A stretch of 64,000 bases of DNA from Cyclaneusma minus. Its lineage: Eukaryota > Ascomycota > Leotiomycetes > Marthamycetales > Marthamycetaceae. The translations under genes were made by a program, and so were the position numbers. Below, piece after piece: positions 31,497-43,068 of this stretch (the stretch's first letter is position 1; the number at the start of each line of letters is the position of its first letter). Under the pieces are notes generated by a model. That model searched no databases and was not told the DNA's origin. It saw nothing but the letters and a program-made list of their open reading frames with translations. Location of the stretch: positions 186,001 to 250,000 of the forward strand of contig JAKZHN010000012.1 of the NCBI GenBank assembly GCA_037179335.1. The letters run 5' to 3'.

Positions 31497-32389
31497 CTTG
31501 TCTGACGATGCCGGTTTGTATAGTTCAAGTTGGAGGATTGTACTTGAAGTGGTTGATTGAAAAGTCTTACGTCGACTTTCGTGGGTGTGCGTTGTGTGTG
31601 GACAGAAGTCAGGGCAGGTTAGACAATAGCCTTGTAACTTGGTAGCAAATGATTCGCGTTCCGTTCGAAGTCGTTTGATCTGACTTTCTTGGTATTGTGA
31701 ATCGATTGCACAGTTGGTGTGATTGATCGCTTGCCTGTGTGCGAATTGCGAGTGGCGTTTGGTTTGATGGACGACTTGATGGGAATCAGAAAACACTTCT
31801 TGGAATTGACGAGCGCTTGGCTTGGCTTGAGTGCTTTGAATGAAACGTTCGTCGGTGGAAGTGTCAAGTGAATGGATGATTCACAAGGATCGGAACGAGT
31901 TCTTGCTTAATGAACAGACGAGTGAATGTTCACAGTCGTGAGGTGACTTCAAAGGCTGTGTATGTGAATGAAAGAGGAAGCAGGTCGCTGGATCGTTTTA
32001 TAGACAAATGTCGCTCTGATCACAGATAGGAAACTGGTGATTGGTTAGGACCAAAATGTCCTCGGGTCGAAAACCGTGTAGTCGCTCGCAAACTAGGCTG
32101 CTGTGATGGGCGATGGTGCTAAGAAAACGGGTATTCGCTGGTAACCGTACGGGAGAGGTAAGTAGAACCAAGGACGAAATGACAGCCAGCGACAAAGGGG
32201 ACAAGAAGTAATGAATTACTTAAGCCATAATTGCGGGTGGTGTTTTGGTGTTTGGGTGAAAAAAGGAAAGGTGGGACGGGAGGACGTGATTAAATACTTT
32301 CTGTCGCTGTGGAATCTGAAGCTTAGGGCTTCTTGAGATGCTGGTACGAGCGGGGTCCAAGGTCGGAGAGGGTGACAGTCAAACTCAGA
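31497..32389. other. Promoter and upstream region of the disordered-protein gene
   Basis: Open in one minus frame to about 31796 but without an ATG, so read as leader. Nothing else recognised; open frames at 31998-32494 are short and unsupported. Confidence 0.35.
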
Positions 32390-33560
32390 GAACCAAGGAC
32401 AGAGGAGGGGGTGGAGTCGAACCAGAAACCAAGAATCACGAACCATGGACAGAAACCGCAAAACATTGAATGACCAATAAGAAGACGAGCACAACGAACA
32501 AAAACAGCCTAAGGCCTACCACAGATCAAGAAAAGATCTGGCTCCGCGAATTCCAGCGACAAAGTGTCCCAGTGTCCTACGAAATAAGGATTTGGTCCAC
32601 GCACAAACGGGAAAAAAGGGAATGAAAAAAACGAACGGGACCTCACTGTGACACAAGAAAAGACGTGGCTTCTTGCTCGTTAAATAGCCTAGGGAAAAAA
32701 ATCTCACGGCTACAGGCGCTCAGTCGTCCTCTGACACTAGAATGCATGTCTGCTATCATCAGTGACCATGCACGTGATCGAGGACAAAAAGCTTCGAGGT
32801 TCACACCCCAACAGTTGCTCAGTCATCACGAACCTCGTGGGAGCAGGTACCACCGGTTCGAGCCACAGACCAGGTAAACTGACACTAGGAACTTCATACC
32901 AAGGACAGAAACCATCAGCGAAAAATTGAATTGACCAATTGAAAGAGAAGCGCAACCAGCCACACTCTTGGTGGCAACTCATGCACCTTTACCCTGAGAC
33001 CCTGGGGGCACTTGGATAATTCCCAATGATTGAGACTACCTCCAATGATTGAGACTATCTCCAATGATTGAGAATATCTCGGATGATTGAGAATATCCCC
33101 AATGATCGAGAGTATCTCCAATAATTGAGAATATGCCAAGTCATCGAAATACTCTCAAATCGCAGCCTAACCACACAAGAAACCGTCACCACGAGCCGCA
33201 AACCCACTCGCGCGACGACGAAAGTAAAAAACCCCTCTCGCCCACCCTTGGATCAACCAAAAAAAAAAACATGGCATCTAATCCAATATCCATCAAAACA
33301 CCACTCGCCAGGCCCCCAGCAACGAACTCCAATTGAAGGAACGAACCGTCGTCCTGGTGACCCGCGACCAAGAAATTTGCACAAAGGACAGAAATTCTTT
33401 AGCAAAAAACGTTGAAAGTGTCAGCAAGTGGACGAGCGCTAGCGCACCGAGAGCACAACGAAAAGAAACACATTGGAGGATCTTACCGTGGATCAAGAGA
33501 AAAAGGTGTCATCATCTTTTCCGGTCAAGTACCACTCGCCGGCATTCGGCAACGAACGAG
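32390..33560. repeat. Diverged repeat family, period about 456-483 bp
   Basis: Three blocks share GGACAGAAA followed by an A-rich stretch, TTGAA and CAA/AGC elements, starting at 32447, 32903 and 33386. Shorter shared strings include GATCAAGA-AAA (about 32526 and 33493) and ACCACTCGCC with CAACGAAC (about 33299-33330 and 33530-33560). Copies are strongly diverged and contain no coding frame. Identity to a known transposon was not recognised. Confidence 0.45.
33003..33135. repeat. 19-bp minisatellite, about seven copies
   Basis: Unit close to ATTGAGAATATCTCCAATG, copies differing by one to four bases. It lies inside the 456-483 bp repeat region. Confidence 0.85.
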
Positions 33561-33845
33561 GACCAAAAGACACACAGAGGTGCCCCGGCGACATGTGACC
33601 CGAGGAATCGTGCTCGCAATCAGGCGCAGCATGTCAAACGTCCCGGATTTGGTTTGCATATGTCTATCGTACAAACGCCTCTGCTAGGTCGAATCCGAAA
33701 GAAAATCACATCCTCAGGAATCGCCTCGGTCGTATTCGCTGTCCCTGGAAACCTTCGGTGAACATGTACGTTGTATATACCTCCCTTTTATCAGAATAAT
33801 CCTGAAGGCCTTTACCATGCAGACCATCATCTTGTTGATTCCCAT

Positions 33846-35655
33846 CTAATGAATTTCCTTGACACGGCATGTCCATCCTGACTCCTGGTTGAGTAGCGGC
33901 AGACTAGAAAGATGTTAGAGTTTTGGCACTTCAAGATGGCAGAACACAAACTTACCTAGCGCCCAAACACCACCCCAACTCATTCCCATTAAGCTTCTTC
34001 GCAATCTTCACCTCCCGATCAAGCGGCATCTCATAACCTGTGTGCAAAAGACCCACCATGAAGTTCAAATCCAGACACCACTCCGGTCTGTCTCTCAATT
34101 CCTCCATAGCCCCGGGCACATTAGCAAAAGCATCCCAGCTCTCCTCGCCACCACAAACCTGATCAGTAAGACGATGCATCTCCTTAAGCGTAAAACTATC
34201 CGGCATGCCCAGCGGCTGCGTCCTGTCATAGAAATACGAAAAGATGTACACATCTTCACGGCTGAAGGTTTTCTCCATGGATGGTTGGTAAACTCCGTTG
34301 AACGAACACGGCGCCAAATTGCACGATGTTTCTTTCTTGAGGATTTTCTCAGCCAAAGCGCGGCATTGAGCGGGCGAGGGAGACGAGGGACCGGTCATGT
34401 TGAGCTTCAGCATTTTGCCCAAAACATGGCCTTCATCCATCTCAATCTCAACCTCCTTAGAAAAGCCAGGAGCGATACACGGATTAACAACCGGTCTTGA
34501 GAGCCAGCGTTGGTCAGTGCCTTTAGTTTCGTGAATTTCATCAACCAGAGCTTTGTGGATCGATTTGCGCGCGGACATGAGACCGTAGCCTAAATGCGAG
34601 TGCTGGTAGAGCTCGAATGTAGAACCACCGAAGTTCAAAAGGTATTTGTGGTCACCTTCGGCAAGGGTTTCGGGCATACCGCCGGATGCAGACGCGAAGG
34701 TGGGCTCGAAGACGATTTGCGTGGAGCCGCCGCCGAGGTCGAACGTAGCTGCTGTGGGGGATTTGTCGGGGCCGCCGATTTTGCCTAGGAGGTAGTTGGT
34801 CGTGATCCAGGCATAAACTCCCTCATCACTTCCATCCATAATCGCCACGCCATTCTTCTCTTTCGACACAACTGGGAAGGGATACACAGTCTCCAAGCGG
34901 TTTCTCACGGCGTCCAAGATATTCTGGCTCATTTCTGGTCCCAGCATTCTGAGTCCAGCTGTAGCTTTTACAGCAACAGGGGAGCAGGATTTGTAAGAAT
35001 CGGGGACGGTTTCCATGGCCACGTCCATTAGGACGTCGAGACTCTTGGCAGCGCCTTCGGCATCTTCTTTGAACGACGAGAGACCCGAGCCGCCTTCTTT
35101 CTTGGGCGTCATTTTGAATTCTTCGTGTTCGAGCTCGGGGGTGGGGCCGCAGTTGTTGAATTTGTAGACGTGGATGCGGGAGCCGGTGCTGCCGGCGTCG
35201 ATCATCAAGGCATATTGGACGAGGGGCTTGGAGGGGCTACTGGATTTCGTGCATCGTGTTGTTGCTGCTTTGGGGTCGGAGACGGTTTGGCCTCCTAGGT
35301 TTCCTTTGCTTCCTGTGTTTGTAAGTTAGCCTTTGCTCACGTCTGCCCATATCTGCCATGAGCTGCCCCTTCATCTGCCCCTTTCCGCCAGAAAATGCGA
35401 CTCACCTCCTAAGGACACGTCTATCCCCTTCGGCGAGAAATAGTAGAACAGAAAGACCACAAAAAGCAGAATCCCCCCAGTCTTCACATATCTAGCCCGC
35501 TGACTCTGCGTCATCCAGGCGGCTTTAGCGTTCTCCAGGATTGCGGCTGGCGAGTATTTCTCGTTTCTGCGGTTCTCTTGGTAGCGCTGCGGTTTCTCGA
35601 ACGGGTCGTGTGCTGAGGCGCTCTTGGTCGGCAGCGACACAGAAGAACGGCGCAT
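33846..35655 (-). CDS. GDA1: Guanosine diphosphatase, GDA1/CD39 family
   Basis: Three exons: 35655..35406, 35312..33956 and 33903..33846, total 554 residues. The short last exon is required: exon 2 otherwise ends at a TAA just after WCLGA, whereas splicing at a GTAAGT donor gives GASLPLLNQ, as in relatives. A cytosolic tail of about 58 residues precedes one membrane segment (GGILLFVVFLFYYF, about 60-73), so it is a type II membrane protein. Apyrase motifs follow: DAGSTGSR (122-129), KATAGLRML, DGSDEGVYAW and FDLGGGSTQIVF. In the Golgi it would hydrolyse GDP from GDP-mannose use to GMP, allowing nucleotide-sugar exchange and mannosylation. Complete and of normal length. Confidence 0.93.
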
Positions 35656-36298
35656 CAGAGAAATCTCAATTGTTTCCGGTCATCTGGCCTGGAAACATGC
35701 GCATAAATTGGCGGGAATGGGATGCGCTGGAGGGAATTGGGGGACCCGCGGTGAAAGGGAGTGAGGGCAGAAAAGTCGCGATGTTGAGGGAAAGGAGGTC
35801 GCTTTGCAGGCTGAGGCTGAGGCTGAGGGGCTGGAGCGTGGACGGTGATTGGCTGGAGGGTGCGCCACAAGGGGTAGGCTATTTATGGGTTAGCGGTAGT
35901 GGCGTTGACCAAGCAAGTTGATCCGAGCGTCGTCCTCGACATCAGTAATCCTCAACCGTCGTCATCTGGCAGGTGCCTGTCTGAAGAACAGCGGCGAATC
36001 TTATCGTGCTACCGTCGATCCAGGTAGGTGCTTTTCTATAAAGCAGTCATGTATCCTAATTTCCTAGAAGAAGAATGAATTATTGTCGCATCACCTGGAT
36101 TCTCCTCTCCATCTTTGTCAAGTCGAAAAGAGAGAAGGACCAGAGCCGTTCTGGTTCAGGACCTCCTCCTAGTCCTGAATCTCGCACCTCTTAGGACTCT
36201 TCTCCGCCTGAAGGGCCTTTCCTACCATACTTTCGAACTTGCTCCTCTTTTGCCACAGACCTCGCACTCACTCTCCCCGCAGAATCTCCACGTCGATA
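35656..36298. promoter_or_regulatory. Divergent promoter region between GDA1 and the PPPDE gene
   Basis: A 643-bp gap between two genes transcribed away from each other. The half next to GDA1 is purine-rich on the plus strand (GAGGCTGAGG repeats about 35808-35835); the half next to the PPPDE gene is CT-rich (about 36225-36290), consistent with a leader. No clear TATA box. Confidence 0.4.
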
Positions 36299-38148
36299 AT
36301 GGATGTTGAGCTCTACATCTACGACCTATCGCGGGGCCTGGCCAGGAACATCTCTGCCGCCCTGCTCGGCACCCAAATCGATGCCGTCTACCACACCTCC
36401 ATCGTCTTCGGCGGCGTCGAATACGTCTACGATGGCGGTATCAAGATGATCAACCCGGCGAAGTCGCACCTGGGGAAACCAATGCAGATCATGAAGATGG
36501 GGCAAACAGAGCTGCCCATGGACGTGATCCAGGAGTACTTGGAGTCCCTGAGATCCATATACACGGCTGAGGTACATTGAACTCTGAATAAACCCCGACA
36601 GTGTGTAGACAGAAGCTAACATCTCAACAGGCCTACGACCTATGGTCCCACAACTGCAACAACTTCTCCAACGACTTCGCAACCTTCCTCATCGGCACCG
36701 GCATCCCCGACCACATCCAAAACCTCCCCGCCGCCGTCCTCCAAACCCCCTTCGGCCGCATGCTCCAACCTAGGATAAACGAAATGGTCCGCGCCCAACG
36801 GCAGTCTGAATATGGCGGTAGTCTCCTCGGCCTCGCCGACGACCTCCCCGCCTCCAAAAAGCCCAAATCAGCGAGCTCCATCGCCCACCAAGTCAAACAA
36901 CCCATCGGCATCTTGGAACTAAACCGCCTCCTCGAAGCCGCACGACCCTCATGTGCAATCATATTCTTCACCTCCCAAACCTGCGGTCCCTGCCGACAGC
37001 TCTATTCCCAATACGCAGAAATGGCCGAAGAAGCAGGCCCCAAAGCTACATTAATAAAAGTAGACATCGACCGCTCCTTCGACATAGCAGCCAAATACGA
37101 AGTCCGCGTAACCCCCACTTTCATAACCTATCTCCACGGCACGCAGGAAAACCGCTGGCAAGGAGGCGGCTCATCCACCCTCCGCGGAAACTTCAATCTT
37201 TTGTTACAAATGGCCTGGCCCGCACATACACACTCCTCTCTCCCACTACCTACGCTCATCGGCGCCTCCACGTCCCCAGTCGTCCTATTCACAAAATGCC
37301 CTCCCATCCCCAAGCTTTTAGCGAAAATGGGCGAATCCACCTCCTCCGACCCCGCAATCCAAGAAATCGCCAATTTCATCACCTCGCGCGAAAAAGACGG
37401 TGCTGCAGAAGCGCCGCTTCCTGACCTCGACGCATTCAGCGTTTTCCTGCGCGAACAAGTCCCCAAGCTGCCGATTCCCATAATCTTCACAATCATAGAT
37501 TTACTCCGCATCGCGCTCTCCGACCCGCGTTTCTCAGGCTACTTTGCCGAGGAAAAATACCATCGCACCATTGGTCCCCTACTAAGCTACATAAACTCGC
37601 TGCCGGAGTGTCCGTACGCGCTGCGTCTTGTGGCGCTGCAGACGACGTGTAATTTGTTTTCAACGCCGTTGTATCCGGACCATATACTCAATTGTGAGGA
37701 GTTGAGACGGCCGATTATGGGGTTGGTGACGACGAGTTTGCTGGATGATAGTCATCCGAATGTGCGCGTCGCAGCCGCTTCGCTGTGTTTCAACCTTACG
37801 GTGCATGATTGGAAGTTGAGAACGGAACAGCATCGCAAAGGGTTGCCGGATGAGGATGCGGTTGAGTTGGTTGCTGGGCTACTGGAGGCGACCAAGGCGG
37901 AAGGAGAGTCGGGGGTCGAAGGAGAGGGGGAAGCAGAAATGAAAGCGAGCCCGGAGGCGCTGAGGGGGTTCTTGTTGGGATTGGGGTTTGCGCTGTTTTG
38001 TGTTAATGAGGGAGCTGAGGTGGTGGATTGTTGTAGGGCTATGGATGCGAAGGGGGTTGTGCTGGGGAAAAGGAAAGGTTTCAAGAATGAGGCGCTGGTG
38101 GGGGAGATTGGGGATGTGCTTTTGGGGAGGGGGTTGGGGCTGACATAG
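36299..38148 (+). CDS. PPPDE peptidase - thioredoxin - PUL domain protein
   Basis: Exons 36299..36571 and 36631..38148 with a phase-0 intron; 596 residues. The PPPDE (DeSI-type) domain covers about 1-140: catalytic His32 in VYHTSIVFG and Cys100 in HNCNNFSND, the latter right after the splice. This fold removes ubiquitin or SUMO from proteins. A thioredoxin domain follows (about 180-290) with the full CGPC motif at 209-212 and the cis-proline region VTPTFITY. From about 330 to the end is a PUL domain, a helical repeat known to bind the Cdc48/p97 ATPase. The three-part architecture occurs in fungal proteins and suggests a redox-linked factor in ubiquitin or SUMO turnover with Cdc48. All catalytic residues are present. 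Confidence 0.88.
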
Positions 38149-39392
38149 GGGGTGAGGTTGAATCAGGGGGTTGCGTTAGATGGGAGGTGCTTGGAGGTAT
38201 AGATACGGAGGCTACGGTACGTGTCTGGGATGTGACATGATAGGGAGAGCGAGGTATTGGGAGGCTCGGGTATACATTTGGGGGGCTCTGATTTGGGTAG
38301 AAGGGAGGTTAGCAAAGGCGTAGGTTCAAGTTAGGTATCCTATGCAGTTTCTGTCACGTTGAAGCAACTCTCTGTTGTAAGTGGCAACCCGAATTATGAG
38401 TTCTTATGGTATGAAAACTGATCATCGACTCCTTATTCATTTCTCATATGCAAGTCTTCTTTCTCCTTCGCAAGTTTTGCGTCTGTCAGATGTTCCGCCC
38501 TCATTCATCCAGGCATGTTCCCGATTTCCAGGGTCTTCTTAAAAAATTATTGCCAAATTTTTGCAAAAACAGATCGTGGCACTACGGTTACCTAAGTAGT
38601 GGCGCGTACGGAGGGAAGGGAGAGAGAGGAGGAGGAGCTTCCAATGTGCCGGCTGCGCGAGGAAAGGGAAAATTCCACCGAGTCTACTACGTATACGATT
38701 TTGCAGCTGGAGTTTGCAAGAAAGTACGACTTGGTCTGGTGGGCAGGGGTTATTCCATTGGTTCTCTGTCTAACATAGTTGGTCACTGCGAGTGGTTATT
38801 CCATTGGTAGCTCGGTATTGGTGGCCATGGTTCGCTGGTTTAGGAAACGGCTTTCTTTTTGATTTTTTTTTGACTTTTTTTTTGGCCCCCTCGCTTTCTG
38901 GAAAAGCGAGGACTTGCGCGTTCGTGTGGTATACCCACGGTATAGCGGGTGCTAAGGTCGCACACGTAGGTAACCACTTCCATCTCTTCTGATTATTGGG
39001 GCTGCTAGCTTGCTTCTGATTATCTGGCTCCTCCCAGATGTAGCTATTTCCCGCGGGCTGCAGAACTGATAAAATTCCATTCGGTCGACTTTGCAAAAGT
39101 CTGGTCGAACCACAGAAGGTGAACCACAACAGAGGTCGATACCGGATTTTTGCCAATGGTCCACACAAACCCGCCGCAAAATTAATACGCACAGAAATTT
39201 TCTTAAATAGGTATTTATTATTTCGCGTGGGGGTAAAGGGCGCCTGGTAGCCCGGGGGGGCCAATATGCCACTCCCACATCTATTCGGAAATTGAACGGA
39301 TACAATCGAGGGCATCCGAGAGCATAACCAACGTTACGAAACAGATCCGAGGGAAGATATAACCCATCCGACCCTCTCGAACCTCACCCACG
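38149..39392. other. Intergenic region, no gene supported
   Basis: Contains G-rich 3' flank, T-runs near 38867-38882, and short repeated strings GTTATTCCATTGGT (about 38748 and 38794). A 181-codon minus frame at 38770-39315 crosses the T-runs and a Lys-rich low-complexity stretch and looks non-coding. The last about 35 bp before 39393 are homologous to the leader of the gene at 43069. Confidence 0.4.
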
Positions 39393-40553
39393 ATGGCCCG
39401 GGATGACTACCCTGTTCACTGGAGGGCTGTCGACTACGCCCTCTACTGCCTCCTCCTCATCATCTCCACACGTCTTCTCTTCCACCCTCTCCAGACTTTC
39501 AAAAAACTAACCACCATATTCGCATGGATTTTCAAAACCATGTTCGCACTACTCAAAAAGCTCGTAATCATAGCACTCATAGCATATGCCGTACTGCATT
39601 TCTCTGTCACTATACTTCACGAAATCCTGACCCAGCCACAGCTACTCCCCGGCACCTTCGGCATCATATGTGCCATCGTTGCCCACATACTCTTTGCTCT
39701 TTTCGGAATGGGGTTTTGGTGTGCATGGCAAAACTGCGAAGAGGATGTGCTGGCGGAGCATTCGTGGTGTTGTTGTTGTGAGGCTTGTGAGGCTGCTGAA
39801 ATCGCGCATGCTGCTGGAAAGGCACGGGAGGAGGTGGCTGGAGAGCAAGACCAAGCTGTTCCACGGGATCAGCCGGTGCAACAACAAGAGAAGGCTGAGG
39901 GGCAGACTGGGGCGAGGGTCATACCGGGAGGGCTTGGGGAGAGGGAGCGAGTTGAAAGAGAAAGATTTGTGGAGTACTATAGGTTGTACGAGGAGAAGAC
40001 TTGGAAGGAGATTGAGGTGTTGCGGAGGGAGGACGAGAAGAGGGAAGCGGAAATAGAGGCGGAGAGGGAAGCGGAAATGGAGAGGGAGAGGGAACTGGAA
40101 ATGCAGATGCAGAGAGATGCTCAGGAGCTTGCGAGGAGAGATGAAGATGCGGCAATGCTGACGGAGGCTATTGAGAGAGCTTGGGAGCTTGAGCGGCTTA
40201 ATGAATCTTATGCGGAGAAGTGGAGGGAGTGGGTGGAGGAGGCGGAAGAGGAAAGAGAGGTGCAGGAAAGGCGCTTCAAAAGGATGCAGAGGGAGCTGAG
40301 GGATGCGAAAAGGGATCGGGCGGAGATGGGAAAGATTGTGGAGGATATACGGGTAGAGAGGGTGGAGGTGCAGAGAGAGAGGGATGAGAGACAGATGGAG
40401 AGGGATGAGCTGCGGAGACAGAGGGAGGTGCTGCAGGGAATGAGGGAGTCGTTGGAAAGAGAGTGGGAGTTGATCAGAGGAGAGAGCGAGGCGGTGGAGA
40501 GAAGAATGGAAATTTGGATGCAGCACATCAACTGTCACCTATGCGAGGACTAA
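39393..40553 (+). CDS. Membrane-anchored coiled-coil protein of unknown function
   Basis: Single exon, 386 residues. The N-terminal 120 residues hold three likely membrane segments (VDYALYCLLLIIS, KLVIIALIAYAVLHFSV, IICAIVAHILFALFGMGFW). A cluster of four cysteines follows (SWCCCCEACEAA), then about 220 residues that are almost all Glu, Arg, Lys and Met with heptad-like spacing, a long coiled coil. The C-terminus is MQHINCHLCED. The first 25 codons and the leader resemble those of the gene at 43069, but the rest is unrelated. The coiled-coil part is encoded by purine-rich repetitive DNA. No known family recognised; membrane location is inferred. Confidence 0.65.
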   Translation: MARDDYPVHWRAVDYALYCLLLIISTRLLFHPLQTFKKLTTIFAWIFKTMFALLKKLVIIALIAYAVLHFSVTILHEILTQPQLLPGTFGIICAIVAHILFALFGMGFWCAWQNCEEDVLAEHSWCCCCEACEAAEIAHAAGKAREEVAGEQDQAVPRDQPVQQQEKAEGQTGARVIPGGLGERERVERERFVEYYRLYEEKTWKEIEVLRREDEKREAEIEAEREAEMERERELEMQMQRDAQELARRDEDAAMLTEAIERAWELERLNESYAEKWREWVEEAEEEREVQERRFKRMQRELRDAKRDRAEMGKIVEDIRVERVEVQRERDERQMERDELRRQREVLQGMRESLEREWELIRGESEAVERRMEIWMQHINCHLCED

Positions 40554-41429
40554 GAAAAAAGGCAGAGGGGAGATAATGAGAGCGCAGGGCGGCGGGAAGC
40601 AATCTTGCCCCAGGCTGGGGCGAGGGTAGTGCAGTGGGTGGGGACCGGGGAAGCAGATCCTTGAGGCGTGCAACCTGTTGAGGAAGTGCCCGATACCTCT
40701 TCTCAAAGACAGCAAAACGAAAATCAAGAGGAATACCAAGGATCTGTTGAGTAGGGACGAAAGAGCATAAATTTGGAAGTCTAGCTCAGGACGAGCTATA
40801 TGCTCCAGGAGAGGCTAGCTTGCCAAAGGCCTTTGTCACAATCTACTACAAGGACCTGAAAGCGGCTTAGTCCCGCATGGTGATAGCTCAACAGGATGCA
40901 GCGACCAGGCGATGTCCAGCGACGAAAAATTTTCCAGCGACGAAACCACGTCCAGCCAAGAGACAATATCCTGCGAAGAAACTCATGAAAGCCCTCAGGA
41001 AACACCAAGCCAGCAGCCTGAGATTCCACAGTCGCTTGGCAGCACGCTTCGTCGAGGGCAACTTCGTGCTGCAAGGGTTCACGAGGAAATTTCTGAAATG
41101 CAGAGGAGAGGCCCGAGAGGCAGACGGTCGCGAGCGAAGTCTAAGGCTCTTACCATCGCCACTATAGTGAAGTGTCTTCTCTTTCTGGATGGGTCTGGGC
41201 TGCGAGATTTTGTCTCTGTGGAAGTCATAGTGCCCAGGCGCGATTCTGGGGTTGATACTTGACATCTGCTCTGAGCTTTCTCGGGTGGCTCCGATTGCCT
41301 GGTTGGGTGCGTCTTCAGGGGGTTTCTATGGTGAATGAGGCTTTGGTGAAGGCGGCTTTGGTCAAGAAGGAATTCCTGGGAGAAGCTTCGGGTGGTGAAG
41401 TTTTGGGTGACGCGTCTCTGCTGGGCTTC
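40554..41429. other. Intergenic region with one weak small open frame
   Basis: An ATG at 40912 opens 116 codons (MSSDEKFSSDETTSSQET...), acidic and Ser/Thr-rich at first, then basic. It could be a small gene, but it has no relatives I recognise and overlaps a simple CCAGCGACGAAA-type repeat (about 40915-40960). I give it about 0.2 as a gene and do not annotate a CDS. Confidence 0.3.
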
Positions 41430-41541
41430 CTCAAGTTACTGGAGTTTTTCCAAATAACCTGGTGTTTTTGCAAGTAACCTGGGCGTCTCCAAGTTATTGG
41501 GGTAGTCCTAAATTACTTGGGGTTCTTCAGGTTATTTGATC
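41430..41541. repeat. Minisatellite, about 20-bp period
   Basis: About five diverged copies of a unit like TTTCCAAGTAACCTGGGG. It resembles the minisatellite at 48618 (CCAAGTTACTTG). Confidence 0.65.
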
Positions 41542-42674
41542 AAACCTTTCCCAAGTGCCTTGGATTTCACCAAATAACTAGGATTCATCCAGGTGTCTGG
41601 ACATAGCTGTTATATTTTCCCTTTGTGGGCGGCAGTGCTGTTTGCCTTCTTGTTGTGAGACAGAGAATTTGCTGTTGTTTTCAAAAGGGAACCGTTGAAT
41701 TTAAACTGGGATTTTGAAATCTCAGAAAATAATTTCCGAATTGGGAATAGGGTCACACTAGTCCTTATCGCCAAACCTTTTGTTTGAAAATAACCGTCGA
41801 CGTGCAACAAAACTGAATACCTACCTATATGCGGTTGCCAAAAGATCCTCCCCTAAAGTCAGGAGAACATGGAAAACTTAACCCCACAAGCAGCTATTTA
41901 AACAGTTGAAAGTGCTATAAAAAGCCATAATAGAGCTCTACTTGGCCATGCAATTCTTTTCTGCATAGCCAAGTAGATCCTTCTAAGCTTTTGGGCCTAG
42001 CTTACCCTAATAAATTATAATAGAAATCCAAGGCTATGCGGATAATAGCTTAGTACAATAGCTTAGAATCAAACTCATTTACCTAAATAAAAATATATTT
42101 AGGGCTTGGCGCCTCGGCTAAGCCTCGGCATTCCGAGTTTCATTGCACGTCGATATGAAAAAAATCATGAAAAATCAGGTTTTTAAAGCTCCTGTCAGTT
42201 CCGCTATATGTCAGCACGGACCACTCAGTGGTCGGTGCGCCATGGCAAGCCCCAGGGGCTAAGGGGCGTTAGCGCCAAGCCTGGGAATGCCCTCAACCCC
42301 ACGCGCCAGCGCCAGCCACCTTCCTTCCTTAGTCATAATCAACAAGCATACGGAAACCCCACGTGCACGTGACTCACTTGTACCTGAGTGATACTAACAG
42401 CTCCGATATACAATAAAACATTTGAGATTCGGCTAGCGCTAAAAATAATAATTAAAGTTGAACCTATTCCCAATTCGGAAATTATTTTCTAGGATTTCAA
42501 AATCCCAATTTAAATTTAGCGATTCCCTATTTAAACCTTTCCCAAGTGCCTTAGATTTCAAATAACTAGGATTTATCCAGGTGTCTGGACACTGCTATTA
42601 TATTTTTCCTTTGTGGGCGGCAGTGCTGTTTGCTTTCTTGTTGCAAGACACAAAATTTGCTGTTGTTTTCAAAA
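41542..42674. mobile_element. Inverted-repeat element enclosed by direct repeats
   Basis: A 66-bp inverted repeat bounds 41686..42528: AGGGAACCG...GGGAATAGG at 41686-41751 is the reverse complement of 42463-42528 with about eight mismatches, mostly C/T. Immediately outside lie two direct repeats of about 143 bp (41542..41686 and 42533..42674), both starting AAACCTTTCCCAAGTGCC and ending GTTGTTTTCAAAA. The interior has no open frame and mixes AT-rich DNA with a GC-rich block at about 42190-42340. A 15-bp stem-loop with one mismatch occurs at 41938..41976. It could be a non-autonomous transposon, or a composite of two repeat copies; no target duplication of normal size is evident. Confidence 0.6.
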
Positions 42675-43068
42675 TCATCGTGCTCGCCTAAAGGAACTAG
42701 CGTCTACAGTAAAGACGAGATCAGCTTCACCAGTATGCCTCAAAGGGGTGCCTCGGCAACATTCGTGACGCGTAAATAGTTGTGACCATCCAAACTCTCC
42801 GCATCTTCACCGCATCCTCTTCATTTCTCCGCTTCTCCACCGCACCCTCTCCGCATCCTCAACCCTCCACAAGGCCATCCTCAAGACTCCGGCCGCCACC
42901 AACTTGTCGACCCTCTATACACTCCGCAGCTCGGTCGCAAGATCCCCAATTCTCTCCGCCCTTCTCCGCGACCGCACGAATCCGAGACGCAATCTACATC
43001 CTCCACAAACCCTCCACAAGGTCCTCCGAAGAACACAACCCGTCCGACTCTCTCAAACCTCTCACACG

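Noticed and set aside
38770..39315. 181-codon minus-strand frame
   Set aside because: Crosses poly-T runs, has a Lys-rich low-complexity segment and no recognisable features.
39642..40538. 298-codon minus-strand frame rich in Leu, Pro and Ser
   Set aside because: Antisense of the Glu/Arg coiled-coil protein; composition is a mirror of purine-rich codons.
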